Assembly (NCBI RefSeq): GCF_014673495.1
Contig: NZ_CP051006.1
Coordinates: forward strand, 6,471,001 to 6,535,000
Reading direction: 5' to 3'
From: Streptomyces griseofuscus
GTDB taxonomy: Bacteria > Actinomycetota > Actinomycetes > Streptomycetales > Streptomycetaceae
Length of the DNA stretch: 64,000 nucleotides
The notes beneath the pieces are model-generated. The model saw nothing but the letters and a program-made list of their open reading frames with translations, was not told where the DNA came from and did not search any database. Below, piece by piece: positions 8,122-16,989 of the stretch (positions are counted from its first letter, which is position 1; every line of letters begins with the position of its first letter). The translations under genes were made by a program, and so were the position numbers.

Positions 8122-9390
8122 TCAGACGGTGGCGGCCGGCGGGGCCGTGGTGGCGGGGGCCGGCGTCTCGGCGGCCGGAACCTGCGCGGGGGCCGGGATG
8201 GTGGCCGTCAGGTCCTCGGTGATCGCGCCCGCGGGCGGGGGGCTCACCGCGGCGATGGCGGTGGTCACCACGCCGGAGGGCTCCGCGGCCGGGTCGGCGA
8301 CCACATTGGTGTGGTCGATGACCTCGCGCCGGGACAGCTTGTAGATCCAGGCGCTCGCGGCGATCAGGAAGACGGCGACCGCGGCGGTGCCCCAGTCACC
8401 GAGTTCGGTGACGGCCTCGGCGCCCGCGCCGACCAGCGCGGCGGCCGGCAGGGTGAGCACCCAGGCGACGGTCATCCGGGTCGCGGTGGACCACCGGACC
8501 ACACCGCCCTTGCGGCCGAGGCCCGAACCCATCACCGCGCCGGAGACGACATGCGTGGTGGAGAGGGAGAAGCCGAGGTGGGAGGAGGCCAGGATGGCGG
8601 TCGCGGCGCTGGTCTGCGCGGCGAAGCCCTGACGGGGCTCCAGATCGGTCAGGCCCGTGCCCATGGTGCGGATGATGCGCCAGCCGCCGATGTAGGTGCC
8701 GAGCGCGATGGCCAGGCCGGCGGAGAGGATCACCCAGGTGGGAGGGTTGGAGCCGGGGGCGATGGCGCCGCCCGCGATCAGCGCGAGGGTGATGACGCCC
8801 ATCGTCTTCTGCGCGTCGTTGGTGCCGTGCGCGAGGGAGACCAGCGCGGCGGAGGCGACCTGGCCGACGCGGAAGCCCTTGCGGGTGGCCTCGCCCTCGG
8901 TCCTGGTGCCAGCCTGGTAGGAGAGCCGGGTGGCCACCAGGGCGGCGACACCCGCCACGACCGGCGCGGCGACCGCGGGCAGCAGCACCTTGGTGACCAG
9001 GACGCCGCCGTGCACGGCGCCGAATCCGGCGGAGGCGACGGCGGCGCCGATCAGACCGCCCATCAGGGCGTGCGAGGAACTGGAGGGCAGGCCCACCAGC
9101 CAGGTCAGCAGGTTCCAGAGGATCGCGCCGACCAGGGCGGCGAAGATGACCTCGGGGCGGATGCCGCTCTCGTCGACGAGTCCCTTGGAGATCGTGTTGG
9201 CGACCTCCACGGAGAGGAAGGCGCCCACCAGGTTGAGGGTGGCGGACATGGCTACCGCGAGCTTCGGCTTCATCGCGCCGGTGGAGATGGTGGTGGCCAT
9301 CGCGTTCGCGGTGTCGTGGAAACCGTTCGTGAAATCAAACGCGAGTGCGGTAACCACCACAATCGCGAGGATCAGCGAGAAGCTTTCCAT
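8122..9390 (-). CDS. pit: Inorganic phosphate transporter, PiT family
   Basis: Low-affinity, metal-phosphate/proton symporter of the cytoplasmic membrane. It has 422 residues. The duplicated family signature is visible: DFTNGFHDTANAMATTISTG near residues 19-38 and SLAHGTNDAQKTMGVITLAL in the second half, with around ten membrane helices. The C-terminal ~70 residues are a Pro/Ala/Thr-rich tail without recognisable function. The start ATG at 9390 fits the family N-terminus. Three PHO-box-like repeats lie 30-70 bp upstream, which suggests regulation by PhoP. The downstream small membrane gene is probably cotranscribed. Confidence 0.95.
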   Translation of the reverse strand: MESFSLILAIVVVTALAFDFTNGFHDTANAMATTISTGAMKPKLAVAMSATLNLVGAFLSVEVANTISKGLVDESGIRPEVIFAALVGAILWNLLTWLVGLPSSSSHALMGGLIGAAVASAGFGAVHGGVLVTKVLLPAVAAPVVAGVAALVATRLSYQAGTRTEGEATRKGFRVGQVASAALVSLAHGTNDAQKTMGVITLALIAGGAIAPGSNPPTWVILSAGLAIALGTYIGGWRIIRTMGTGLTDLEPRQGFAAQTSAATAILASSHLGFSLSTTHVVSGAVMGSGLGRKGGVVRWSTATRMTVAWVLTLPAAALVGAGAEAVTELGDWGTAAVAVFLIAASAWIYKLSRREVIDHTNVVADPAAEPSGVVTTAIAAVSPPPAGAITEDLTATIPAPAQVPAAETPAPATTAPPAATV

Positions 9391-9420
9391 TTACCCAGAC
9401 AATCATTCGAGGTCGTTGTC

Positions 9421-9459
9421 CGGATGAACGTAGGCAACCTGGGTGAACGGAAGATGAAC
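9421..9459 (-). promoter_or_regulatory. PHO-box-like direct repeats upstream of pit
   Basis: On the minus strand, two abutting 11-bp units GTTCATCTTCC (9459-9449) and GTTCACCCAGG (9448-9438) are followed after 8 bp by a third, GTTCATCCG (9429-9421). This agrees with the Streptomyces PhoP repeat (GTTCAYYYRnG, 11-bp period). Only the first two units keep the strict 11-bp register. Confidence 0.7.
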
Positions 9460-9544
9460 TGGGGCGGGCACGGGGGTGTCCGCATCGGGGGTGTGAGCCT
9501 CCGCTTCCGCTTCCCGAACCGGACGCGCCCGTGCGCCCCTTGGG

Positions 9545-10300
9545 CTACCAGCCCGCGGCGAAGGTCCGCAGCCCGCTGGAGCTGCCGTTGAAGAGATTCT
9601 GGTCACCCGGCAGCCGGCCCGCGGTGGCGTACTGCCAGAAGGTCCAGTACTGCCAGCCGCCGGGCAGCCTGCCCGGATCCGAGGTGCCGTGGCGGGCGAC
9701 CCACAGGGGATGGCGGGAGGCGAAGGCGTGGCTGTCGCCGGTGCACTGCTTCCACCACTGGGCCGTGGTGTAGATCACGGGACGGCGGCCGGTCTCGCGG
9801 GCCATCTCGTCGCTGAACGACCAGATCCACGACTTCATGCGCTTCCAGCCCAGCCGGTAGCAGGGGTGCTTCGCGCTGTACGGGTTGTACTCGATGTCCA
9901 GCGCGGGCGGCAGCGTCCAGCCGTCGGCCCGCCAGTCCCCGCCGTGCGCCACGAAGAAGCGGGCCTGCGCGGCGCCCGAGGACTCGTCCGGCAGCGCGAA
10001 GTGGTAGGCGCCGCGGATCAGCCCCGCGTCGCGGGCGCCGTCGTACTGCTGGCGGAAATAGGGGTTGCGGTAGCTCGTGGACTCGGTCGCCTTGACATAG
10101 GTGAAGCGCGCCCCGCGGGCCTGCGCGGCCGGCCAGTCCACCTCCTTCTGGTGGGACGACACATCGTGCCCCTTGGGGCGGCTCGCGATCCGGTCCGGGG
10201 GGTCGGCCGCGGCGGTGGCGGCGCAGGTGAGGGCGAGGGCCGCGGTGGTCGCCGCGAGGGCACCGGCGCGGCGGCGGAGGTGGGTGCGGTCACGGGCCAT
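9545..10300 (-). CDS. Secreted GH25 muramidase (lysozyme)
   Basis: Predicted secreted N-acetylmuramidase that cleaves peptidoglycan. It has 251 residues. A signal peptide covers residues 1-32 (RRR, then an Ala/Leu-rich core, then ATAAAD). The mature part is a single GH25 domain: GHDVSSHQ holds the first acidic residue and PPALDIEYN the catalytic Asp/Glu pair, with FTYVKATES and YWTFWQYA also typical. I chose ATG 10300 because it gives the signal peptide and has GGGGAG upstream; the frame remains open to 10657 without coding character. Monocistronic. Confidence 0.92.
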   Translation of the reverse strand: MARDRTHLRRRAGALAATTAALALTCAATAAADPPDRIASRPKGHDVSSHQKEVDWPAAQARGARFTYVKATESTSYRNPYFRQQYDGARDAGLIRGAYHFALPDESSGAAQARFFVAHGGDWRADGWTLPPALDIEYNPYSAKHPCYRLGWKRMKSWIWSFSDEMARETGRRPVIYTTAQWWKQCTGDSHAFASRHPLWVARHGTSDPGRLPGGWQYWTFWQYATAGRLPGDQNLFNGSSSGLRTFAAGW

Positions 10301-10496
10301 GGGCCGGCTCCCCGGGGGTGACGGACGACCAGGTCGCCCGGAGGGCAAGGAGGGCTCATTCAAGGGCCGGTGATCATCGAAGCGGTGGAGATTTTTAGCG
10401 TTTGGCCCGATATACACCCTTTTGGTGGTGCGAGAGTTCGGACGGAGGTGCGGCGACCGGCTGCCGGGTGTACAAGCGGCTGGCAGGATCGCGGGC

Positions 10497-11177
10497 ATGA
10501 CCTCCAAGCTGCGGGAGACGGGCGGAGAAGTGCGCGAGGAAGTGGCCCGGTCCTGGGCGGCGGTGGTGGCGACGGCGCGGCGGAGCGTCGCCGACGGACT
10601 GGTCGTCGGCACCTCCGGCAATGTCTCCGCGCGCCTCGGGGACCTGGTGCTGGTCACCCCGTCGGGTGTGCCCTACGACCGGCTCACCCCGGACGACGTC
10701 ACCGGCGTGGACCTCACCGGGCGTCAGGTGCTCGGGACGCTGGTGCCGACCAGTGAGCTGCCCATGCATCTCGCCGTCTACCGCACCACCGACGCCCGCG
10801 CGATCGTCCACACCCACGCCGTGCACGCCACCGCGGTCTCCATGCTGGTGCCCGAGCTGCCGCTGGTCCACTACATGGCCGCCGCCCTCGGCGGACCGGT
10901 GCGCGTCGCGCCGTACGCCGCCTACGGCACCGACGAGCTGGCCGAGCACATGCTCCGGGCCCTCGCCGACCGCTCCGGCTGCCTGCTGCAGAACCACGGC
11001 ACCCTCACGTACGGCGCCACCCTCGACCAGGCGTACGACCGCACCGCCCAGCTGGAGTGGATGTGCCGCCTCTGGCTGACCGCATCCTCGGTCCCGGGTC
11101 TGACCCCCTCTTTGCTGACGGAGGCACAACTCGCCGAAGTCGGGGAACGCCTGAAGGGATACGGCCAACGGAGGTGA
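10497..11177 (+). CDS. Class II aldolase/adducin family protein
   Basis: Zinc-dependent aldolase related to fuculose- and ribulose-phosphate aldolases. It has 226 residues. VVGTSGNVSAR binds substrate phosphate in the family, SELPMH carries the catalytic Glu, IVHTHAVHAT supplies two zinc His residues and LLQNHGTLT the third. The exact sugar-phosphate substrate cannot be read from sequence. Start ATG 10497 has an AGGA about 9 nt upstream; an upstream in-frame start at 10422 lacks support. The next gene follows on the same strand. Confidence 0.88.
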   Translation: MTSKLRETGGEVREEVARSWAAVVATARRSVADGLVVGTSGNVSARLGDLVLVTPSGVPYDRLTPDDVTGVDLTGRQVLGTLVPTSELPMHLAVYRTTDARAIVHTHAVHATAVSMLVPELPLVHYMAAALGGPVRVAPYAAYGTDELAEHMLRALADRSGCLLQNHGTLTYGATLDQAYDRTAQLEWMCRLWLTASSVPGLTPSLLTEAQLAEVGERLKGYGQRR

Positions 11178-11330
11178 CCCGTGTCCCGCAGCTTCCCGAT
11201 CGACTCCTCGATCAGCTCCTCGATCCATGACCTGACGTCGACTCTGCACCTTTCGTCCCGATATCTCCCTCCTTCACTCCGCCCCGCCTCTCCGCTGGCC
11301 GGGCGCCGCGCCCCCCATGACACTGGTGCC

Positions 11331-12458
11331 GTGCGCCCCCTCAAAGCGACCGCCGCCGCGGTCACCGCCGTCGTGGCCGCCGGTCTGGCCTCCGTGGCCG
11401 CCGGGCGGTTCGCCAGTGATGTCGCGCTGAAGGCGACCGGCGGCCGGCCGCTGCCCACCGAGCCCCGGCTCACCGTGCACGGCACCGCGGCCGGCCAGAT
11501 CACGCTCACCCGGGACCTGGCCTCCCTGCGCCCCGGCACCTACGGCCTCGCGGGCGACGGCTCGCACGCGGTCGTGGGGCCCGTCCTGGAGACCGCGCCG
11601 CACACCGCCGACACCGTCGTACGCCGCCTGGACGGCGTGACGCACGGCACCCTCGCGCCCGGCGACTCCGTCTGGCTCACCCCCAATGTGCACGTCGGCA
11701 ACCCGCGCACCGCGCTCGGCCTCGACCACGCCGACGTGGACGTTCCCGGCGAACTCGGCGCGCTGCCCGCCTGGTTCCTGCCCGGCGACCGGGACACCTG
11801 GGTGATCGCCGTGCACGGCCTGGGCACCACCCGCGAGCACGCCATGAACGTGATGGACTTCCTGCGCGCCCGCAGACTTCCGGTTCTGGCCCTCGCCTAC
11901 CGCGGCGACCTCGGCGCGCCCCGCCCGGCGGACGGCCTGAACCACCTCGGCGAGACCGAGTGGCGGGACGTGGACGCGGCGATCCGCTACGCCGTGCGCT
12001 ACGGCGCCCGCCGCGTCGTCCTGCTCGGCTGGTCCACCGGCGCCACCATGGCGCTGCGCGCCGCCGAGCACTCCGCCGTGCGCGAGCACATCGCCGGGTT
12101 GATCCTCGACTCGCCGGTGCTCAGCTGGGAGGCCACGTTGCGTGCCCTCGCCCGCGCCCGGCACACCCCCGCCCCGCTGCTGCCGCTCGCGGTTCGCGCC
12201 GCCCAGGGCCGCGCCGGGCTGCATGCCGACCGGGTCGCGGAGATCACCGACCCCGAGCGGCTCGCCGTCCCCACCCTGATCATCCACGGCCCCGGCGACC
12301 GGGTCGCCCCCTGGGAGTTCTCCCGGCTGCTCGCCGCCCGCCGCCCCGACCGCGTCGCCCTGCACACCGTGCCGAACGCCCCGCACGCGGCGATGTGGAA
12401 CCCGGACCCACCGGCGTACGAGGAACGGCTACGGCGCTTCCTGACCCCGCTGATGTGA
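11331..12458 (+). CDS. Alpha/beta hydrolase, membrane-anchored or exported
   Basis: A 375-aa serine hydrolase. The N-terminus (RPLKATAAAVTAVVAAGLASVAAG) looks like a signal peptide or uncleaved anchor. The nucleophile elbow is GWSTGATMAL, the acid is in IHGPGDRVAPW and the catalytic His in NAPHAAMWN. The oxyanion strand is IAVHGLGTTREHAMN. About 130 residues precede the hydrolase fold. Start GTG 11331 gives the leader peptide; the frame extends back to 11181 with low-complexity serine-rich sequence that I reject. The substrate is unknown. Confidence 0.85.
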   Translation: MRPLKATAAAVTAVVAAGLASVAAGRFASDVALKATGGRPLPTEPRLTVHGTAAGQITLTRDLASLRPGTYGLAGDGSHAVVGPVLETAPHTADTVVRRLDGVTHGTLAPGDSVWLTPNVHVGNPRTALGLDHADVDVPGELGALPAWFLPGDRDTWVIAVHGLGTTREHAMNVMDFLRARRLPVLALAYRGDLGAPRPADGLNHLGETEWRDVDAAIRYAVRYGARRVVLLGWSTGATMALRAAEHSAVREHIAGLILDSPVLSWEATLRALARARHTPAPLLPLAVRAAQGRAGLHADRVAEITDPERLAVPTLIIHGPGDRVAPWEFSRLLAARRPDRVALHTVPNAPHAAMWNPDPPAYEERLRRFLTPLM

Positions 12459-12638
12459 CGGCGTACGCCGGGGCGCACAGGGTGCACCGGGAACGGCCGG
12501 GCCCGTTCCGGTTGTGACCGTGCGATTGGCCGAAACACGCCTGCCGACCCCCTGGGGGACCCGGTGCGTTGGCCAGCCCTGTCGCCCGCCGTGACATTCC
12601 GTTTGGGTTTTCGGACCGTCAACCGGAAGACTGCTCCT

Positions 12639-14057
12639 GTGACGTCCCGTATCCCGCGCGACTCCAGGCTCCGACTCGTCCGACCTCGACCCCTGGCCGC
12701 CGCCCCCGCAGCTGTGAACCAGCGGCGCCCGCGCCGCCCCGCACCCCGGCCGCCGGAGGGCACACCCGCGCCCGCCGAGCTGGCCAAAATGGCCCGCACC
12801 GGGCTGGCCGGCGCGGTCCGCGTCGCCCGCTGGGCGGACAACGCCCTGGGCCCCGGCCGTGACGCCGCCACCGCCGACGGCAAGGCCACCCTCTCCGCCG
12901 CCACCGCCGACCGTGCGGCCGCCGACCTCGGGCTCACCCCCGAGCAGATCCGCGCCGACTGGGACACCGCACGCCTGGCCGGACTGGTCGAGGTGCACGG
13001 CGACAGCGCGCGCCCCGGCTGGCGGCTGCGCGCCTGGGACCGGGACGACAGCGCCGTGCTGCGCGGCTGGGTCGCCCTCTTCGACGCCTGGTCGCTCGCG
13101 CTGCCCGAACCCGAGGCACATGAGCCGGCCGCCGTCGCGGAGGCCGTCTCCGCCATGCCGCAGGTGCTCTCCTTCCTCCAGCTGTCCGCCGGGCCCGTCC
13201 CGGTCGAACAGCTGCTCGACCTGCTCCAGCAGCGGGTCATCGAGCTGCGCACCGAACGCTGCGAGGTCTCCTACGAGCCCGGCGCCGAGCCCCCCGTCGA
13301 GGCCGCCGAGCCCACCGGGACCCCGGACGCCCCGCCCGCCTCCCTCGCGCCGCTCCTCGACTGGGCGCTGGAGGCCCTCGCCTCCGTCGGCGCCCTCACC
13401 TGCGGCGCCGGCCAGGCCACCCTCACCCCGCTGGGCAGCTGGGCGGTGTGGGTCAAGCTGGAGCAGATCTGCGTGGCCGCGCAGAGCCCCGCCGGCAACA
13501 TCGAGCAGTCCGCCGAGGACATGCTGCGCGGCTGCGCCCAGCTGCGCCCCAACGCGGCCCGCGCCGAGTACCGTGCCTGGCTCGCCGCCCGCACCGTCGG
13601 CAGCGCCGTCAGCGAGCTGATCGACGCGGCCCGCGGCGAGGACGCCCTGCTGCGCGGGCTGGCCTTCGAGGCGCTGCGCGTGGTCGGCGCCCCCGCCGAG
13701 CCCGACGTACGCGCGGTGGTGGACGAGCCGACACTGCGGCCGTACGCCCTGCTGTGGCTCGCCGAGCACGACGGTCTCGACCCGGAGGACGCCCACGAGG
13801 TGCTCACCCGCGAGGAGGCCACCTGGCTCTGGGTGGACACCGCCGCGGCCGTCGCCGACCACGGCGAGGCACCGATGCTGGTACGGCACCTGGAGTCCGC
13901 CGTGCAGCCCACCGTGCCCCGGCTGCTCGACGAGGTCCGCGCCGTCGGCCACCCGCGCACCGTGCAGGTCCTGGTCGCCCTCGCCGCCGCCCACCCCGAC
14001 CCGGCCCTCGCCAAGGCCGTGCGCCGGGCCGCGTTCCAGGTGCACACCGGCGGCTGA
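12639..14057 (+). CDS. Hypothetical Ala/Leu-rich helical protein
   Basis: A 472-aa cytoplasmic protein with no membrane segment or recognised catalytic motif. It is largely helical, with a basic, Pro/Arg-rich first 45 residues and an acidic, Pro-rich insertion around residues 230-255 (EPPVEAAEPTGTPDAPPAS). The C-terminal 150 residues carry HEAT-like helical repeats (for example LLRGLAFEALRVVGAP, LVRHLESAVQPTVPRLLDE). GTG 12639 is preceded by GGAAGA at a proper distance. I know similar proteins only as conserved hypothetical genes of Streptomyces; the function is unknown. Confidence 0.8.
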   Translation: MTSRIPRDSRLRLVRPRPLAAAPAAVNQRRPRRPAPRPPEGTPAPAELAKMARTGLAGAVRVARWADNALGPGRDAATADGKATLSAATADRAAADLGLTPEQIRADWDTARLAGLVEVHGDSARPGWRLRAWDRDDSAVLRGWVALFDAWSLALPEPEAHEPAAVAEAVSAMPQVLSFLQLSAGPVPVEQLLDLLQQRVIELRTERCEVSYEPGAEPPVEAAEPTGTPDAPPASLAPLLDWALEALASVGALTCGAGQATLTPLGSWAVWVKLEQICVAAQSPAGNIEQSAEDMLRGCAQLRPNAARAEYRAWLAARTVGSAVSELIDAARGEDALLRGLAFEALRVVGAPAEPDVRAVVDEPTLRPYALLWLAEHDGLDPEDAHEVLTREEATWLWVDTAAAVADHGEAPMLVRHLESAVQPTVPRLLDEVRAVGHPRTVQVLVALAAAHPDPALAKAVRRAAFQVHTGG

Positions 14058-14102
14058 GGCCGTACGTCGGCGGGTGACGGTGACGCACCCGCCGGGGACG
14101 GC

Positions 14103-14516
14103 TCAGACGCCGATCTCCGGCGCGTACGTCCCGAAGCTCCAGACGTTGCCCTCGACGTCCCGGGCCAGATAGTCCCGCGAGCCGTAGTCCTGGTCCGTCG
14201 GGGGCATGAGGATCTCCACGCCGTACGCCGCGGCCCGCCGGTGGTGGACGTCCACGTCGTCCACCACGACATAGACCCCGGCGGGCCCCGCCTGCCGCAT
14301 CGCCGCCTCGAAGGGCCCGCCGCGGCCCTTGGAGGCGATCATCACCGCGCCGTTGCCCTGGACCAGCTCGGCGTGCAGCACCTTCCCGTCGGCCGCCTCG
14401 TACACGGTCAGCTCGGTGAAGCCGAGGCCCTGTGTGAGCTGCCGGATCGCCGCCTTCGCGTCCGTGTACAGCAGCGTCGGACAGATGCCCGGCCGCCCTC
14501 CACCCATCGATGCCAT
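14103..14516 (-). CDS. VOC-superfamily (glyoxalase/bleomycin-resistance fold) protein
   Basis: A 137-aa single-domain protein with two beta-alpha-beta-beta-beta modules: LLYTDAKAAIRQLTQGLGF opens the first, VYVVVDDVDVHHRRAAAYG the second, and the ending YLARDVEGNVWSFGTY is the classic VOC C-terminus. It resembles PhnB/YdcE-like proteins rather than true glyoxalase I. The start ATG 14516 is preceded by GGGAGGAG. Codons upstream of it are open to 14654 but lack a ribosome site. Substrate not predictable. Confidence 0.88.
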   Translation of the reverse strand: MASMGGGRPGICPTLLYTDAKAAIRQLTQGLGFTELTVYEAADGKVLHAELVQGNGAVMIASKGRGGPFEAAMRQAGPAGVYVVVDDVDVHHRRAAAYGVEILMPPTDQDYGSRDYLARDVEGNVWSFGTYAPEIGV

Positions 14517-14633
14517 GCGGATCGCTCCTCCCGTGGCTCCCGGGAATTCCTCCCCGGTCCGCCGCCCGGGGATGCGGGTGCGGAGGCGCGGACGCGGGAA
14601 AACGGCTTGCACGGCCCCGTTAGACTTGTTCCC

Positions 14634-14657
14634 ATGGCCATTCTCCTCGCGCATTAG
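14634..14657 (+). CDS. Possible 7-aa leaderless leader peptide before the ABC-F gene
   Basis: ATG at 14634 opens MAILLAH-stop, 59 nt before the ABC-F start. A TAGACT hexamer at 14621-14626 is a good Streptomyces -10 box and would place transcription start on or next to this ATG, that is, a leaderless mRNA. Translation is inferred, not shown. ABC-F genes in other bacteria are often controlled by leader peptides, so attenuation is possible. Confidence 0.35.
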   Translation: MAILLAH

Positions 14658-14716
14658 ACGGCGGGAACGTCCTCAGCCGCCCACCCGCCAACCTCTGTAC
14701 GCCCAGGAGTCTGTCC

Positions 14717-16315
14717 GTGATCTCCGCCACCGGAATCGAGCTGCGCGCCGGCGCCCGCATCCTCATCGAGAACGCCACCTTCCGGGTGGCCAAGGGTGAC
14801 CGCATCGGCCTCGTCGGCCGCAATGGCGCAGGCAAGACCACCCTCACCAAGTGCCTGGCCGGCGAGGGCATCCCCGCGGCCGGCACCATCACCCGCTCCG
14901 GCGAGGTCGGCTACCTCCCGCAGGACCCCCGCACCGGCGACCTGGACGTCCTCGCCCGCGACCGCATCCTGTCCGCGCGCGGCCTGGACGTGCTGCTGCG
15001 CAAGATGCGGGAGAACGAGGAGCGGATCGCCAACGGCAAGGGCTCCACCCGCGACAAGGCGATGAAGCAGTACGAGCGCCAGGAGACCGAGTTCCTCACC
15101 AAGGGCGGGTACGCCGCCGAGGCCGAGGCCGCCACCATCGCCGCCGCGCTGAATCTGCCCGACCGGGTGCTCGGCCAGCCGCTGCACACCCTCTCCGGTG
15201 GTCAGCGCCGCCGAATCGAGCTGGCCCGGATCCTGTTCTCGGACGCGGACACCCTGCTCCTGGACGAGCCGACCAACCACCTCGACGCCGACTCGATCAT
15301 CTGGCTGCGGGACTACCTGAAGACCTACCGCGGCGGCTTCATCGTGATCTCCCACGACGTCGACCTGGTCGAGACGGTCGTCAACAAGGTGTTCTACCTG
15401 GACGCCAACCGCTCGAACATCGACGTCTACAACATGGGCTGGAAGCTCTACCAGCAGCAGCGCGAGGCCGACGAGAAGCGCCGCAAGCGCGAGCGGGCCA
15501 ACGCCGAGAAGAAGGCCGCCGCCCTGAACGCGCAGGCCGACAAGATGCGCGCCAAGGCCACCAAGACGGTCGCCGCGCAGAACATGGCCCGCCGCGCCGA
15601 CAAGCTGCTCTCCGGCCTGGAGGCGGTCCGCCAGTCCGACAAGGTCGCCAAGCTGCGCTTCCCCGAGCCCGCGCCCTGCGGCCGCACCCCGCTGATGGCC
15701 GAGGGCCTGTCGAAGTCGTACGGCTCGCTGGAGATCTTCACCGACGTCGACCTCGCGATCGACAAGGGCTCCCGGGTCGTCATCCTCGGCCTCAACGGCG
15801 CTGGCAAGACGACCCTGCTGCGGCTGCTCGGAGGTGTCGAGACGCCCGACACCGGCGCGGTCGTCCCCGGTCACGGCCTCAAGCTCGGCTACTACGCGCA
15901 GGAGCACGAGACCCTCGACCCCGGGCGCACCGTCCTGGAGAACATGCGCTCGGCCGCCCCGGACATGGATCTGGTCGAGGTCCGCAAGGTGCTCGGCTCG
16001 TTCCTGTTCTCCGGCGACGACGTGGACAAGCCCGCGGGCGTCCTGTCCGGCGGCGAGAAGACCCGGCTCGCGCTCGCGACCCTGGTGGTCTCCTCCGCCA
16101 ATGTGCTGCTGCTGGACGAGCCGACCAACAACCTCGACCCGGCCAGCCGCGAGGAGATCCTCGGCGCGCTGCGCACCTACAAGGGCGCCGTCGTCCTCGT
16201 CACCCACGACGAGGGTGCCGTGGAGGCGCTCCAGCCCGAGCGGATCATCCTGCTGCCCGACGGCGTCGAGGACCTGTGGGGCTCCGACTACGCGGACCTC
16301 GTCGCCCTGGCGTGA
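14717..16315 (+). CDS. ABC-F family ATPase (ribosome-associated, EttA/Uup-like)
   Basis: A 532-aa cytoplasmic protein with two ABC ATPase domains and no membrane segment. The first has Walker A GRNGAGKTT at about 35-43, signature LSGGQRRR and DEPTNHLD; the second has GLNGAGKTT, LSGGEKTR and DEPTNNLD. Between them, around residues 240-310, is a highly charged P-site-interaction-motif linker (READEKRRKRERANAEKK). Members act on the translating ribosome, either as general translation factors or in antibiotic resistance; the linker length here fits a general factor better, but this is inference. GTG start 14717 has AGGAG upstream. Confidence 0.93.
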   Translation: MISATGIELRAGARILIENATFRVAKGDRIGLVGRNGAGKTTLTKCLAGEGIPAAGTITRSGEVGYLPQDPRTGDLDVLARDRILSARGLDVLLRKMRENEERIANGKGSTRDKAMKQYERQETEFLTKGGYAAEAEAATIAAALNLPDRVLGQPLHTLSGGQRRRIELARILFSDADTLLLDEPTNHLDADSIIWLRDYLKTYRGGFIVISHDVDLVETVVNKVFYLDANRSNIDVYNMGWKLYQQQREADEKRRKRERANAEKKAAALNAQADKMRAKATKTVAAQNMARRADKLLSGLEAVRQSDKVAKLRFPEPAPCGRTPLMAEGLSKSYGSLEIFTDVDLAIDKGSRVVILGLNGAGKTTLLRLLGGVETPDTGAVVPGHGLKLGYYAQEHETLDPGRTVLENMRSAAPDMDLVEVRKVLGSFLFSGDDVDKPAGVLSGGEKTRLALATLVVSSANVLLLDEPTNNLDPASREEILGALRTYKGAVVLVTHDEGAVEALQPERIILLPDGVEDLWGSDYADLVALA

Positions 16316-16416
16316 TCGAAAGTCTGATCCACTGAGTATGGATCATTCGGCCGAGCCGTGATCCACCATCTGTGTGAGATCTCCTCATACCAGGGTGTGT
16401 CGTACACCGATTTCCC

Positions 16417-16447
16417 GGCCGATCCCTTGTCCAGCAAGGGGTCGGCC
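16417..16447 (+). terminator. Hairpin downstream of the ABC-F gene
   Basis: GGCCGATCCCTTG-tccag-CAAGGGGTCGGCC, a 13-bp stem with one G-T pair, 102 bp after the ABC-F stop. The rest of the 335-bp gap 16316-16650 shows no gene; it should hold the promoter of the HTH gene at 16651. Confidence 0.6.
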
Positions 16448-16650
16448 GTGGCGCGTCTCTGACCTGGTACTTCGTGAGCCCACCCGTTCGGCCCTGTCGA
16501 CGGCGACGGCTGGAATTGGGCATTCCGCTTGTGGGGATCCGCTCCTGTCGTCACAACGATGTCTCACCGACCTTGCCGAATGGGTGGCCATCACGCCCCG
16601 GAGGGGTGATCATGAGGAGACCAGAGCGCACTTCCCATGAGGAGGCACGG

Positions 16651-16872
16651 GTGGCCGAGACTCTGAAGAAGGGCAGCCGGGTGACCGGCGCCGCGCGCGA
16701 CAAGCTCGCGGCAGACCTGAAGAAAAAGTACGACTCCGGTGCGAGCATCCGGGCACTGGCCGAAGAGACCGGCCGCTCGTATGGCTTCGTGCACCGGATG
16801 CTCAGCGAGTCGGGCGTCACGCTGCGAGGGCGTGGCGGAGCGACCCGGGGCAAGAAGGCCGCATCGTCCTGA
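16651..16872 (+). CDS. Small helix-turn-helix DNA-binding protein
   Basis: A 73-aa basic protein. The central segment DKLAADLKKKYDSGASIRALAEETGRSYGFVHRMLSESG reads as a resolvase-like helix-turn-helix with recognition helix around SYGFVHRML. The C-terminus (RGRGGATRGKKAASS) is a positively charged tail. GTG 16651 has AGGAGG 6-7 nt upstream; an in-frame ATG at 16612 would add 13 residues. I recognise it as a very conserved small actinomycete protein of unknown role, probably nucleoid-associated or regulatory. Monocistronic. Confidence 0.85.
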   Translation: MAETLKKGSRVTGAARDKLAADLKKKYDSGASIRALAEETGRSYGFVHRMLSESGVTLRGRGGATRGKKAASS

Positions 16873-16989
16873 CTCCGGGCGGCCCATCGGCTTCGATGGT
16901 GGCCACCCGGTCGGCGATCCGACCGGCCGGGTGGTTACTGTGCAGTCACTTAGCTCTGCTTCGCTGACCGCACCCATCGGAGGCGCCCC

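Noticed and set aside
14654..16207. Antisense 517-codon frame opposite the ABC-F gene
   Set aside because: Composition is biased and no motif is present; the plus-strand ABC-F has all motifs.
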